A DNA stretch of 64,000 nt from Microbulbifer variabilis (GTDB lineage: Bacteria; Pseudomonadota; Gammaproteobacteria; Pseudomonadales; Cellvibrionaceae): contig NZ_CP092418.1 in assembly GCF_023716485.1 (NCBI RefSeq), positions 310,001-374,000 of the forward strand, read 5' to 3'. The translations under genes were made by a program, and so were the position numbers. Of this stretch, positions 54,828-63,907 are shown one piece after another; within the stretch, counting starts at the first letter, position 1, and every line of letters begins with the position of its first letter. Under the pieces are notes generated by a model. It was given only the letters and a program-made list of their open reading frames with translations. It made no database searches and was not told where the DNA came from.

Positions 54828-54851
54828 GCCTTACCGGACTGTCCGGAAGGC
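54828..54851 (+). promoter_or_regulatory. rpsF leader hairpin, candidate S6:S18 autoregulatory element
   Basis: GCCTT-A-CCGGA-CTG-TCCGG-AAGGC folds as a 10-bp stem with one bulged A and a 3-nt loop, 23 nt before the rpsF ATG. An S6:S18-binding mRNA structure with a CCG element is known upstream of rpsF in many bacteria. The match here is by position and general shape only. Confidence 0.4.
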
Positions 54852-54874
54852 TGATTAACCCGTAAGGAGCTAAA

Positions 54875-55318
54875 ATGCGTCATTACGAAATTGTATTCCT
54901 GGTTCACCCGGACCAGAGCGAGCAGGTACCCGGCATGGTGGAGCGTTATACCGCTGCCATCAAGGACACTGGCGGTGAAGTACACCGTCTGGAAGACTGG
55001 GGCCGTCGCCGTCTGGCTTACCCGATCAACAAGATCCACAAAGCCCACTACATTCTGATGAATGTTGAGTGCACCGAAGAAGCTCTGGAAGAGCTGACCA
55101 CCAACTTCCGTTACAACGATGCGGTTATCCGTAATCTGGTAATCCGTGAAGACGAGGCGATCACCGACGAGAGCCCGATCATGAAAGCGGAAAAAGAAAG
55201 CCGTGAGCGCAAAGCTGCCCGTGCAGAGCGCACCGAGCGTCGCGAGCGCGCTGAAGAAGAGCAGTCCTCTTCTGACGCCGCAGAAGCTTCTTCCGATAAC
55301 GCTGAAAGCGAAGAGTAA
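54875..55318 (+). CDS. rpsF: 30S ribosomal protein S6
   Basis: 147 residues. [20 protein letters not shown] and [20 protein letters not shown] are classical S6. After ~residue 100 comes an Arg/Glu-rich then Ser/Asp/Glu-rich acidic tail (the site of glutamate addition by RimK in E. coli), longer than in E. coli. It binds S18 on the platform of the 30S subunit. AAGGAG lies six bases before the ATG. First gene of rpsF-rpsR-DUF2232-like-rplI. Confidence 0.97.
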   Translation: MRHYEIVFLVHPDQSEQVPGMVERYTAAIKDTGGEVHRLEDWGRRRLAYPINKIHKAHYILMNVECTEEALEELTTNFRYNDAVIRNLVIREDEAITDESPIMKAEKESRERKAARAERTERRERAEEEQSSSDAAEASSDNAESEE

Positions 55319-55330
55319 GGGGATTATCAG

Positions 55331-55561
55331 ATGGCACGTTTTTTCCGTCGTCGCAAGTTCTGCCGTTTCACCGCCGAAGGTGTTAAGCGTATCGACTACA
55401 AAGATCTCGATACCCTGAAAGCCTACATCTCTGAGACTGGCAAGATTGTTCCAAGCCGTATCACCGGTACCAAAGCCAAGTATCAGCGTCAGCTGGCCTC
55501 TGCGGTCAAGCGCGCGCGTTACCTGGCCCTGCTGCCGTACACGGACAGCCACGAAGCCTAA
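55331..55561 (+). CDS. rpsR: 30S ribosomal protein S18
   Basis: 76 residues. [19 protein letters not shown] then [20 protein letters not shown] and the C-terminal [20 protein letters not shown] are textbook S18. It pairs with S6. 12 nt after rpsF, with GGGGATT upstream of the ATG. Confidence 0.98.
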   Translation: MARFFRRRKFCRFTAEGVKRIDYKDLDTLKAYISETGKIVPSRITGTKAKYQRQLASAVKRARYLALLPYTDSHEA

Positions 55562-55604
55562 GCCGCAGTTTGCTTAGACTCATTAATAGAGAAGCTATCT
55601 AACT

Positions 55605-56447
55605 ATGCGCGCCGTAGCTGAGTTTATTATGCGCGGGCGCGTGCGGGCGGTGATCCTCACCATGGTGGGGATACCGCTGATAAGCCCGGCAATCCTCGCT
55701 CTAGTGAGTTTGCGCCGCGGCAGCAGTGAAGGCCTGATGGTTTTGGCCTGGGCGCTGTTGCCAATCGTTGTTATGGGCATGAGCGGTCATGTACCACCAC
55801 TGGTGACCGGTATTTCCGCTGGCCACTTTGCCGCAGTATTCTGCGGCGCCGTGGCACTGCGCAGTAGCCGTTCATGGGTCGCCGCATTGTTCACTGTAAC
55901 AGCGGCCTCGGCGGTGGGTATTTTGCTCACCTCTGCCTTCAGCGGCGGTTTGCTCCAGGGCTTTATGCAAGCGCTCGAAAGAGCGGCAGAGCAGCCCAAT
56001 ACGGTTCCGATGGAAGAACTGAAGCAGGTGTTCTCAGGCGAATTGCAGATCACTGGATATCTGAGCCTGATATCGGCGATGAGCGCCACACTGGCTTTGG
56101 TTCTGGGGCGCTACTGGCAGGCGCTGCTGTACAACCCCGGCGGTTTCCGCCAGGAGTTTCACCAGTTGCGTATGCCGGTATGGCTGGCGGCACTGAGTAT
56201 GCTGCTGTGGGTGGTGAGCCTGGTGACCCCGGGTTACGCCTTTTGGGGCGCAGTGATCGCCTTCCCCATGGTGGTTGCAGGTATCGCCCTTATTCACTGG
56301 CTGGTCGCCAGTCGCGGTTGGGGGATTGGTCCCCTGGTGGCGATGTACGTGATGCTGGTGATTGGTGGCTTGCCCCTGGCTGGATTCCTGTGTGGTTTGG
56401 CTCTGGTAGATAGCTGGATAGATATTCGCGGGCGCTCCGCAAAGTAG
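55605..56447 (+). CDS. multi-pass inner-membrane protein, DUF2232/YybS-like
   Basis: 280 residues with about eight hydrophobic segments, for example [36 protein letters not shown] and [19 protein letters not shown] gene of this kind sits between rpsR and rplI in many Pseudomonadales-type genomes and is usually filed under DUF2232. Function unknown. ATG start 43 nt after rpsR, with GAGAAG upstream. Confidence 0.8.
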   Translation: MRAVAEFIMRGRVRAVILTMVGIPLISPAILALVSLRRGSSEGLMVLAWALLPIVVMGMSGHVPPLVTGISAGHFAAVFCGAVALRSSRSWVAALFTVTAASAVGILLTSAFSGGLLQGFMQALERAAEQPNTVPMEELKQVFSGELQITGYLSLISAMSATLALVLGRYWQALLYNPGGFRQEFHQLRMPVWLAALSMLLWVVSLVTPGYAFWGAVIAFPMVVAGIALIHWLVASRGWGIGPLVAMYVMLVIGGLPLAGFLCGLALVDSWIDIRGRSAK

Positions 56448-56484
56448 GCGCGCTCTGCACAATACAGAAATTGAGGAAACCGAG

Positions 56485-56931
56485 ATGGAAGTTATTCTGC
56501 TCGATAAAGTAGGCAAACTGGGCAACGTGGGTGATCGCGTTGAGGTTAAAGCCGGTTTCGGCCGCAACTTCCTGCTGCCTACTGGTAAGGCAATTCCGGC
56601 TACCGCAGCCAATGTTGCTGAGTTCGAAGCCAAGCGCGCTGAACTGGAAGCCGCTGCAGCTGCCAAAATGGCAGAAGCTGAGAGCCGCGCTACCAAGCTG
56701 GCCGACCTGGTTGTAACCATCGCTGCCAACGCTGGCGACGAAGGCAAACTGTTCGGCTCTATCGGCACTCGCGATATCGCAGACGCAATTACTGCAGGCG
56801 GTGTTGAAGTAGCCAAGGCTGAAGTGAAGCTGCCGGAAGGCGCTCTGCGCGAAGTGGGCGAGTACGAAGTAGACGTACAGCTGCACTCCGACGTGACTGC
56901 TGTAGTTAAAGTCGTTATCGAAGCCGAGTAA
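56485..56931 (+). CDS. rplI: 50S ribosomal protein L9
   Basis: 148 residues. [20 protein letters not shown] then [16 protein letters not shown] is the L9 N-terminal domain. A long central helix of Ala/Glu/Lys follows, then the C-terminal domain with [15 protein letters not shown]. It binds 23S rRNA domain V and projects from the 50S side. GAGGAAACCGAG lies before the ATG. Last gene of the ribosomal run; a terminator follows. Confidence 0.98.
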   Translation: MEVILLDKVGKLGNVGDRVEVKAGFGRNFLLPTGKAIPATAANVAEFEAKRAELEAAAAAKMAEAESRATKLADLVVTIAANAGDEGKLFGSIGTRDIADAITAGGVEVAKAEVKLPEGALREVGEYEVDVQLHSDVTAVVKVVIEAE

Positions 56932-56982
56932 GGTTTTGCCGACAAGCAGTTGGTGCCACAGGCGCCAGCCGCGCTACAATCG

Positions 56983-57019
56983 GGCGCTGCACCCTACCGG
57001 GTCAGCGCCTGTTTTGTTT
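56983..57019 (+). terminator. terminator between rplI and dnaB
   Basis: GGCGCTG (56983-56989) pairs with CAGCGCC (57003-57009); ACCC/GGGT continues the stem around a TACC loop with one bulged C. TGTTTTGTTT follows. It ends only 20 nt before the dnaB ATG. A TACAAT hexamer (56975-56980) sits just upstream of it. Confidence 0.75.
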
Positions 57020-57039
57020 CTGGTATCCAGTAAAGCCCC

Positions 57040-58482
57040 ATGATCGACGAATACGCTACCCCCGAAGAAGAAATCCACAGTGAAGAGAGTTCACCGCTGC
57101 CGCATTCGGTAGAGGCGGAACAATCGGTGCTGGGGGGCCTGATGCTGGATCCGGGCCGCATCGATGCGGTTGCCGAGCAGCTGAGTGAAGAGGACTTCTT
57201 TACCGCCAGCCACCGCAAGATCTTCGCGGTAATGGGCGAGCTGAGCAATGGTGAGCAGCCGCTGGATATCGTTACTCTCGCCGAAGGCCTCGCCAGTCGC
57301 GACCTCCTCGGCGAGGTGGGCGGTCCGGCCTATCTGGCGGAACTGGCCGAGAACACTCCCTCCGCCGCGAATATCGTCGCCTATGCCAAGATAGTGCGCG
57401 AGCGCTCCATGTTGCGCCAGCTGATTGCCGCCGCCGGTGAAATCAGCCGTACCAGTTTCAATCCCGGTGGCCTGGCCTCCGCCGATCTGCTGCAGATGGC
57501 TGAGCGCCGTGTGGCGGAAATTGCCGAGGGACGCGCCAAAGAGGGCGGTTTCGTCGGTGTGGATAGCCTGCTAAAGAAAACCGTCGAGCGCATCGATGAG
57601 CTGTTTAAAACTGAAGGCGATATCACCGGCCTCAGTACCGGCCTGACCGAATTGGATCAGCGCACCTCCGGCTGGCAGCCTGGGGAACTGGTGATCCTTG
57701 CAGCACGTCCTTCTATGGGCAAGACCGCGCTGGCACTGAATTTTATCGAGAGTGCCATGCTCAGCCAGGAGCGCCCGACCCTGGTCTTCAGTATGGAAAT
57801 GCCGTCTGACAGCCTGGTAATGCGGATGTTGTCTTCAATCGGTCGTATCGACCAGGGTCGTATCCGAAATGGCAAGCTGCAGGAAGAGGATTGGCCCAAA
57901 CTTTCCAGCGCCGTACAAAAAATGAAGGGCAAAGCCCTGTATATCGACGATACGCCTGCGCTCAGCCCCAGTGAGGTGCGCGCGCGCACCAAGCGCACCG
58001 TGCGCGATCACACCAATAAGTTGATGCGCGAAAATCCGCGTATGAGTCGCGAGGATGCCGAGGCCAAGAGCCTGCCGGCGATGATTATGGTGGACTACCT
58101 GCAGCTGATGCAGGTGAAGGGCTCTACTGAGGGCCGCACCCAGGAAATTTCCGAAATCTCGCGCTCTCTCAAGGCATTGGCGAAAGAATACGACTGCCCG
58201 GTAGTCGCCCTGTCGCAGCTCAACCGCGGTGTGGAGCAGCGCCCCAATAAGCGGCCGATGAACTCGGACCTGCGGGAATCCGGGGCGATCGAGCAGGATG
58301 CCGACGTGATTTTGTTTATCTATCGCGATGAGTACTACAACGAGGACAGCCCGGATAAGGGGCTGGCAGAGCTGATTATCGGTAAACAGCGTAACGGTGA
58401 GATAGGCACCTGTCGCGCGGCATTTATCGGTAAATATACGCGCTTCGATAACCTGGCACCGGAATATTATCAGGGCGAGTAG
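57040..58482 (+). CDS. dnaB: replicative DNA helicase DnaB
   Basis: 480 residues. The N-terminal DnaB domain (~20-125) starts PHSVEAEQSVLGGLMLDPGR. The RecA-like helicase domain has Walker A ARPSMGKT at 222-229, IMVDYLQLMQ as Walker B and SQLNRGVEQRPNKRPMNSDL then RESGAIEQDAD. It unwinds the fork as a hexamer and is loaded by DnaC/DciA. No intein: the length is normal and all motifs are intact. ATG 57040, no strong ribosome binding site (CCAGTAAAG upstream). Confidence 0.97.
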   Translation: MIDEYATPEEEIHSEESSPLPHSVEAEQSVLGGLMLDPGRIDAVAEQLSEEDFFTASHRKIFAVMGELSNGEQPLDIVTLAEGLASRDLLGEVGGPAYLAELAENTPSAANIVAYAKIVRERSMLRQLIAAAGEISRTSFNPGGLASADLLQMAERRVAEIAEGRAKEGGFVGVDSLLKKTVERIDELFKTEGDITGLSTGLTELDQRTSGWQPGELVILAARPSMGKTALALNFIESAMLSQERPTLVFSMEMPSDSLVMRMLSSIGRIDQGRIRNGKLQEEDWPKLSSAVQKMKGKALYIDDTPALSPSEVRARTKRTVRDHTNKLMRENPRMSREDAEAKSLPAMIMVDYLQLMQVKGSTEGRTQEISEISRSLKALAKEYDCPVVALSQLNRGVEQRPNKRPMNSDLRESGAIEQDADVILFIYRDEYYNEDSPDKGLAELIIGKQRNGEIGTCRAAFIGKYTRFDNLAPEYYQGE

Positions 58483-58551
58483 ATCGCTAGGTGCCAGTCT
58501 CTGAAACCTGACTGGTAACTGCTGCTCAGCAAATACAAGGAGGGTGATACC

Positions 58552-59643
58552 ATGTTGTCAGAGCAACAGGTCCGCGCACTGGTGCTGGAGCGTCAGTTTA
58601 TCCACAGCCCCTGGAACGAGGGGCTCCCCGCCTTAGTAGCGCATCTCGGCGCGCTGCAACTGGATGCCATTCAGCGCATTACCCGTGCACACCACCACCA
58701 GCTGTACAACCGTTTGCCCCGTTACCGTGAGCCAGACTTAGCCGAAGCGGAACAGCGCCGCGAAATTTTCGAATACTGGTCCCACGCCGCCGCCTATATG
58801 TCGATGGAGCACTACCCCTATGCTCGGGTGCGTATGGATCGTATCCGCTCTGGGCAGCGCCACTGGTATGAGAAGAATGCCAAACTGTGCCGCTATGTGC
58901 TGGATCGGGTAGGCGCTGAGGGACCATTGCGGGCCAGTGATTTTGTACGCACCAAAAGTGGTTGGTGGGAGTGGTCCGATGAAAAGAAAGCGCTGGAGCA
59001 GTTGTTTCACGAGGGTGAGCTGATGGTCAGCCACCGAGTGGGTTTTCAAAAGGTCTTTGATCTCCCAGGGCGGGTATTGCCGGCAAATACGCCGATCAGC
59101 GCCGCTACCGAACTGGAATACGGCTGCCACTTGGTACGCACTTTTCTTGGCTGCCAGGGCATTGGCCGCCCTGAGGAAGTCGCCTATCTACGTCGCGAAG
59201 ACAAGCCCCTGATTCAGCGGGCCATCGAAAATATGCTTGCCACTGGTGAGCTGACTTCTCATGGCAAAGAGTTGATGCTGACAGAGCAGCTGGAGCAGAG
59301 TCCGGCGCGGCCAGCGCGCAAGGTGCGACTGTTATCGCCTTTCGATCCACTGATACTACAGCGCAAGCGCCTGAGCCGGCTATTTGAATTTGATTACCAG
59401 TTGGAGTGCTATGTCCCTGCAGCCAAGCGCCGCTATGGCTACTTCTGTCTGCCGATTTTATACGGCGATCGTTTTGTAGGATTGGTGGACTTGAAGGCCG
59501 ATCGGGATGCGGGAGCACTGCGTATCGAGACTCTGCATTGGTTGGAAAAGCCCGGTGTCTCGCTGGAGGCGAGCTTTCACCGGGCCTTGGGTCAGTTCGC
59601 CCGCTTTCACGGGCTGGAAAGTGCGGCGGCGCTTACAGCTTGA
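58552..59643 (+). CDS. YcaQ-like DNA glycosylase (winged-helix, crosslink-repair family)
   Basis: 363 residues. The N-terminal winged-helix region carries QLD at 36-38 (LGALQLDAIQRITRAHHHQL); Gln and Asp at these places are the catalytic pair in E. coli YcaQ (AlkZ-like), which unhooks DNA interstrand crosslinks. Further family marks: EYWSHAAAYM, LLSPFDPLILQRKRLSRLF, PAAKRRYGYFCLPILYGDRF. A very strong AAGGAGG lies before the ATG. The 3' end overlaps the convergent DUF6515-like gene by 11 nt. Confidence 0.85.
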   Translation: MLSEQQVRALVLERQFIHSPWNEGLPALVAHLGALQLDAIQRITRAHHHQLYNRLPRYREPDLAEAEQRREIFEYWSHAAAYMSMEHYPYARVRMDRIRSGQRHWYEKNAKLCRYVLDRVGAEGPLRASDFVRTKSGWWEWSDEKKALEQLFHEGELMVSHRVGFQKVFDLPGRVLPANTPISAATELEYGCHLVRTFLGCQGIGRPEEVAYLRREDKPLIQRAIENMLATGELTSHGKELMLTEQLEQSPARPARKVRLLSPFDPLILQRKRLSRLFEFDYQLECYVPAAKRRYGYFCLPILYGDRFVGLVDLKADRDAGALRIETLHWLEKPGVSLEASFHRALGQFARFHGLESAAALTA

Positions 59644-60334
59644 CCACCACATAGACTTCCTGGCCATCGCGCTGGGTCGGCATAAAGTAGTTGCCGCCAT
59701 AGCGGTAGTACTGAATGCCATTGATCACTTCAGCCGCGTAGCCTTTGGGCAGCGTCTCCACCACCTGACCAGGCTGGAAGCCTTCTGGGCCTGGGTCCGG
59801 TGTTGCGGGGACTGTTGCCGGTGCCACAGTTGGAGCTTGTGCAGGCGCCGGAGTTGCAGCGACTGGTGCTGGAACCGTAACCACTGGTACCGGAGCTGGA
59901 ACAACCGCCACCGGTGCGGGAGGCGCCACAACCACATAAGTACGGGAAGCTGGCATCCACTGGTAATAGGCATCGGCGTATTGGTAGTAGGTTACGCCGC
60001 CCACTTGCACCGGCACGGCTCTGCTTGGCAGTGTTACCACTGAAGCGCCCAGCGGTGCACTAACGACGACATAGCCCCTTGGGCCATGGCGATAGAAGTG
60101 TCCGCCTTGGTAATAATAGGGGCGCCCGCCTACGGCAACACGAACATGGCCTCTGGGCAATACGGGTGCGATAAACCCAACAGAAACACGGGGGCCGCGA
60201 TAGTAGCCACCACCTCGGTGATGGTGGTGGTCGCCCCAGCGATCGTAGCCACGGGCGTCTGCAGATGGACTAAAGGCAAAAGCCGCCAGTGCAAAGAAGG
60301 CACTGGCGCCAAGAAATAGATTCAGCTTATTCAC
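59633..60334 (-). CDS. secreted Tyr/Pro/Val-rich protein, DUF6515-like
   Basis: 233 residues from GTG 60334, which has GGAGAGA upstream; a GTG at 60361 would add nine residues. Signal peptide ~1-27 (LFLGASAFFALAAFAF, cleavage near SADA-RG). A His/Gly/Tyr-rich segment (DHHHHRGGGYYRGPRVSVGF) is followed by a GGxxYYYxxGxFY strand pattern, a Pro/Ala/Val-rich linker (APVAVVPAPVPVVTVPAP) and a second YYRYGGNYF pattern near the C-terminus. This two-copy YYxxGxxF motif with a Pro linker is how I remember DUF6515. Probably periplasmic or surface; function unknown. Confidence 0.65.
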   Translation of the reverse strand: MNKLNLFLGASAFFALAAFAFSPSADARGYDRWGDHHHHRGGGYYRGPRVSVGFIAPVLPRGHVRVAVGGRPYYYQGGHFYRHGPRGYVVVSAPLGASVVTLPSRAVPVQVGGVTYYQYADAYYQWMPASRTYVVVAPPAPVAVVPAPVPVVTVPAPVAATPAPAQAPTVAPATVPATPDPGPEGFQPGQVVETLPKGYAAEVINGIQYYRYGGNYFMPTQRDGQEVYVVVKL

Positions 60335-60443
60335 GGTCTCTCCAGCGAAGTGATTACTCACATCGACATACTAACCCTTAATCTGACAGCAATGACAGGT
60401 TAATTGGTTAAGAATTGTCAAAGTGCTGGAAAGCGAGGCTGCC

Positions 60444-61316
60444 TCAGCGGTTGCGCTGAATAATCCCCATCAGTTTGTACATCAGCTGGGCAGCGGCGAA
60501 ATCATAGGCGTGGAAGCCGTCAATTGGCGCGAATTCCAGTACGTCAAAACCGATAATCTGGCGTTGGCGCGCCACGGATTCGAACAGGTTGAGGGTCTGG
60601 TACCAGCCCAGACCGCCGGGTACTGGAGTGCCGGTAGAGGGAAACACCGAAGGGTCCATGCCATCTACATCCAGAGTAAAGAAGACTTTCTTGGGGAAGT
60701 TTTCTGGCAGCTGGAATTCCTGCACGTTGTTGGGCACTAGCTGATGGGCGTCCAGATAGCCGACGTTGTAATCCTTGCGCGCCTGCATCTCTTCTTCGCA
60801 GTAGGCGCGAATCCCCAACTGGAACAAGGGCACGCCGGCCTCTACCACCAGGCGCATCACGCTGGCGTGGCTGTGCTTGTGGCCCTCATAGCGGTCGCGC
60901 AGATCGGCGTGGGCGTCGATCTGTACCACGCCGAAGTCGGTTTCACCGGCATCCAGCAGGCCTTTGATAATGCCCCAGGTCACCGAGTGTTCGCCGCCGA
61001 TGCCCACTGGCATCTTGCCCAACGCTAATACCTCCTGAGTCGCTGCGGCGATATTGTGCATGACCTGCTCTGCATCACTGCGCACTTCGACTGGCGGGCG
61101 GGTGTAGATACCCAGCTCACAGGGTGAGGAGAAATTGTCGAAAGTTTCCAACTGCCAGGAGGCCTCAAGGATAGAGGCCGGGCCCTTGCCGGTGCCGCCA
61201 CCGTAGGAAACAGTCTCCTCATAGGGGATGGGGATGATATGAAAGAAGGCGTCCTCGGGCTTGGGTTGCTCGATTTCGGAGCCCAGGAAAATTGGGTAAT
61301 CGTTTTCTGGCTGCAT
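60444..61316 (-). CDS. speB: agmatinase (arginase/agmatinase family)
   Basis: 290 residues from ATG 61316, which has AGAGGA about seven bases upstream; ATGs at 61322 and 61361 are less well placed. Manganese-binding motifs in order: GGEHSVTWG, DAHADLRDRYEGHKHSH, and DVDGMDPSVFPSTGTPVPGG. It hydrolyses agmatine to putrescine and urea. It follows the carboxynorspermidine genes on the same strand and with upstream speA would form the arginine-agmatine-putrescine route. Confidence 0.9.
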   Translation of the reverse strand: MQPENDYPIFLGSEIEQPKPEDAFFHIIPIPYEETVSYGGGTGKGPASILEASWQLETFDNFSSPCELGIYTRPPVEVRSDAEQVMHNIAAATQEVLALGKMPVGIGGEHSVTWGIIKGLLDAGETDFGVVQIDAHADLRDRYEGHKHSHASVMRLVVEAGVPLFQLGIRAYCEEEMQARKDYNVGYLDAHQLVPNNVQEFQLPENFPKKVFFTLDVDGMDPSVFPSTGTPVPGGLGWYQTLNLFESVARQRQIIGFDVLEFAPIDGFHAYDFAAAQLMYKLMGIIQRNR

Positions 61317-61377
61317 CTGCATGTCCTCTGGCGGCGGGGTTTGTACTGCCCGCCGCATCACTATCTTGTTGGGGCTA

Positions 61378-62571
61378 TCAGGAGAGGCGCTCTTTGAAGT
61401 CCTCGTAACCGAAGCTTTTGATTATCTTCAGGTCATCGGTCTCCGAGTTCCACAGGGCGATGGACGGCAGAGGGATACCATTGAAAGTATTGGTCTTCAC
61501 CATGGTGTAGTAGGCCATTTCCTCGAATACCAAGCGCTCCCCCACCCTGAGGGGGTTGTGGAAGCTGTACTCGCCGATACTGTCCCCGGCCAGACAGCTC
61601 TGCCCGCCCAGGCGGTAGGTGTGGGGCAGCTCGCCGGGGCGCGCGGCACCGGTGATTTCCGGCCGGTAGGGCATCTCCAGAACATCCGGCATATGGCAGG
61701 TGGCGGAGGCGTCGAGAATGGCCTGGTTCTGGCCATTCCAGGCGGTATCCACCACTTCTGTCACCAGGATGCCGGAGAACAGGGAAATGGCCTCGCCTGG
61801 CTCCAGGTAGACCTGCACGTCATATTTTTCAGAGAAGCTGCGCACAGCGCTAACCAGCTCGTCGACCTGGTAATCACGGCGGGTGATATGGTGGCCACCG
61901 CCGAAATTGATCCACTCCATCTGCGGGATCAGGTCGCCAAATTTCTCTTCCACGGCAGCGATGGTGCGCTCCAGCGGTTTAAAGTCCTGCTCGCACAAGG
62001 TGTGGAAGTGCAGGCCACTAATGCCCTCCAGCGACTCACCCTCAAACAGTGAACGCACGATACCGAGCCGTGAGCAGGGTGCGCAGGGGTCGTAGAGATC
62101 GGTGTGGCCTTCGGAATGTTCGGGGTTGATACGCAGACCAAAGCGCAGCTCCGGGCGCTGCCTTTGCATATCCAGGCACAGTTCCCGGTAACGCTTCCAT
62201 TGGGAAAAGGAGTTGAAGATCACGTGGTGGGCGAACTGCAGAATTTCGCGCAGTTCATCTTCCTTATAGCCGGCGCTGAATACATGGACTTCCTTGCCCT
62301 GGTCGCGCCCGCCGTACTCTTCAAAGCCGAGTTTCGCCTCAAACAGGCCACTGGCACAGGTGCCCGACAGATATTCAGCAACAATTGGACCGGTGCTGAA
62401 CATGGAGAACGCTTTCAATGCGGCCAATACTTTGGCGCCACTGCGTTTCTGCACATCGGCCAGTAGTGCCAGGTTGTCGCGCAAGGCGATTTCATCGACC
62501 ACGAAACAAGGAGAGGGTACGCGGTAGGGGTCAAAGTGTCCGAAGTAGTCTAGGCGGGGAGTGAGATCCAT
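61378..62571 (-). CDS. nspC: carboxynorspermidine/carboxyspermidine decarboxylase
   Basis: 397 residues, fold type III PLP enzyme related to diaminopimelate decarboxylase. KAFSMFSTGPIVAEYLSGTC carries the PLP lysine, HFHTLCEQDF and INFGGGHHITRRDY follow, then EPGEAISLFSG, DASATCHMPDVLEMPYRP and GQSCLAGDSIGEY with the active-site Cys. It decarboxylates carboxyspermidine to spermidine, or carboxynorspermidine to norspermidine. 72 nt downstream of its partner dehydrogenase. Confidence 0.93.
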   Translation of the reverse strand: MDLTPRLDYFGHFDPYRVPSPCFVVDEIALRDNLALLADVQKRSGAKVLAALKAFSMFSTGPIVAEYLSGTCASGLFEAKLGFEEYGGRDQGKEVHVFSAGYKEDELREILQFAHHVIFNSFSQWKRYRELCLDMQRQRPELRFGLRINPEHSEGHTDLYDPCAPCSRLGIVRSLFEGESLEGISGLHFHTLCEQDFKPLERTIAAVEEKFGDLIPQMEWINFGGGHHITRRDYQVDELVSAVRSFSEKYDVQVYLEPGEAISLFSGILVTEVVDTAWNGQNQAILDASATCHMPDVLEMPYRPEITGAARPGELPHTYRLGGQSCLAGDSIGEYSFHNPLRVGERLVFEEMAYYTMVKTNTFNGIPLPSIALWNSETDDLKIIKSFGYEDFKERLS

Positions 62572-62643
62572 AGGGAGCTTCTTTATCCTGCTGCGCGGGA
62601 TGGGCGCCAGGGCCCATCCCGAGGGGTATGGAAAAGTGCGGAA

Positions 62644-63837
62644 TTACTGGAAGGGCTTATCCAGCCAGGTTTCCTGCCAGGGCAGGCCGTACTTGTTCAG
62701 GTCGTCCATAAAGGGGTCCGGGTCCATCTGCTCCATGTTCCACACGCCGGGCTTCATCCACTTGCCTTCCAGCATCATCTTGGCGCCGATCATTGCCGGT
62801 ACTCCAGTGGTGTAGGAGATGGCCTGGGACTGTACCTCTTTGTAGCAATCCTGGTGATCGCAGGTGTTGTAGACGTAGTAGATCTTCTCTTCGCCGTCTT
62901 TGCTGCCGCGGATAATGTTGCCGATGCAGGTCTTGCCTTTGGTCAGCGGGCCCAGGCTGGCGGGGTCTGGCAGCATCGCCTTGAGGAACTGAATGGGCAC
63001 AATTTCCTGGCCTTGGAACTGCACCGGTTCGATGCCGGTCATACCGACGTTTTGCAGTACTTCGAGATGCTTCAGGTAGCTTTCACCAAAAGTCATCCAG
63101 AAGCGCGCGCGCTCGATTTCAGGGAAGTGCTTGGACAGGGACTCCAGCTCTTCGTGGTACAGCAGGTAGATGTCTTTGTCGCCGATGCCTTCGGGGAAGT
63201 TGAAGACACGCTTCTCTTCCATCGGCTTGGTGGTTACCCACTGGCCATTTTCCCAATAGCGGCCGTTGGCGGTAATCTCGCGGATATTGATTTCCGGGTT
63301 GAAGTTGGTGGCGAAAGGCAGGCCGTGGTCGCCGGCGTTGCAGTCGAGAATATCCAGGGTGTGGATACGATCGAAGTGGTGCTTCTTGGCGTAGGCGGTA
63401 AATACGCTGGTCACACCGGGGTCAAAACCGCTGCCGAGCAGGGCCATCAGGCCGGCTTTCTCGAACTTCTCCTGGTAGGCCCACTGCCACTTGTACTCGA
63501 ACTTGGCCTCTTCCGGCGGCTCGTAGTTGGCGGTGTCCAGGTAGTGCACGCCGGTTTCCAGGCAGGCATCCATGATGTGCAGGTCCTGGTAGGGCAGGGC
63601 CACATTGATGATCATGTCCGGCTTCACTTTTTCGATCAGCTTGACCAGTTCGGGTACGTTATCCGCATCGACTTCGGCGGTATCAATTTTCCGCGGCAAC
63701 ATCTTCGCGATCTTGTCGCACTTGCTCTTGGTGCGGCTGGCGAGAGTGATGTTTTCAAATACTTCAGGAACTTGTGCGCACTTGTGCGCAACTACCTGGC
63801 CGACGCCGCCGGCGCCGATGATCAGTACGTTGGCCAT
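62644..63837 (-). CDS. carboxynorspermidine dehydrogenase (saccharopine dehydrogenase-like)
   Basis: 397 residues. N-terminal Rossmann motif VLIIGAGGVGQVVAHKCAQ, then LASRTKSKCDKIAKML, VDADNVPELVKLI, VALPYQDLHIMDACLETGVH and LGSGFDPGVTSVF. It condenses L-aspartate semialdehyde with putrescine or diaminopropane using NADPH, making carboxy(nor)spermidine for the decarboxylase encoded next. AAGGAG lies six bases before the ATG. The 70-nt gap upstream of it follows the speA stop, so the genes are probably co-transcribed. Confidence 0.92.
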   Translation of the reverse strand: MANVLIIGAGGVGQVVAHKCAQVPEVFENITLASRTKSKCDKIAKMLPRKIDTAEVDADNVPELVKLIEKVKPDMIINVALPYQDLHIMDACLETGVHYLDTANYEPPEEAKFEYKWQWAYQEKFEKAGLMALLGSGFDPGVTSVFTAYAKKHHFDRIHTLDILDCNAGDHGLPFATNFNPEINIREITANGRYWENGQWVTTKPMEEKRVFNFPEGIGDKDIYLLYHEELESLSKHFPEIERARFWMTFGESYLKHLEVLQNVGMTGIEPVQFQGQEIVPIQFLKAMLPDPASLGPLTKGKTCIGNIIRGSKDGEEKIYYVYNTCDHQDCYKEVQSQAISYTTGVPAMIGAKMMLEGKWMKPGVWNMEQMDPDPFMDDLNKYGLPWQETWLDKPFQ

Positions 63838-63907
63838 AAAGATCTCCTTAGTCTGCGGCGTTGGCCGCCGCTATCTTCTTAAAGGCTTGCCGCCTTATTT
63901 TTTAAAC

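Noticed and set aside
54563..56945. Minus-strand ORFs of 329 and 303 codons opposite rpsF/rpsR and rplI
   Set aside because: Shadows of the ribosomal protein genes.
57040..58482. Intein in dnaB
   Set aside because: Normal length with all helicase motifs uninterrupted.
61321..63882. Long plus-strand ORFs opposite the polyamine genes (243 and 342 codons)
   Set aside because: Shadow frames of GC-rich minus-strand genes with clear enzyme motifs.
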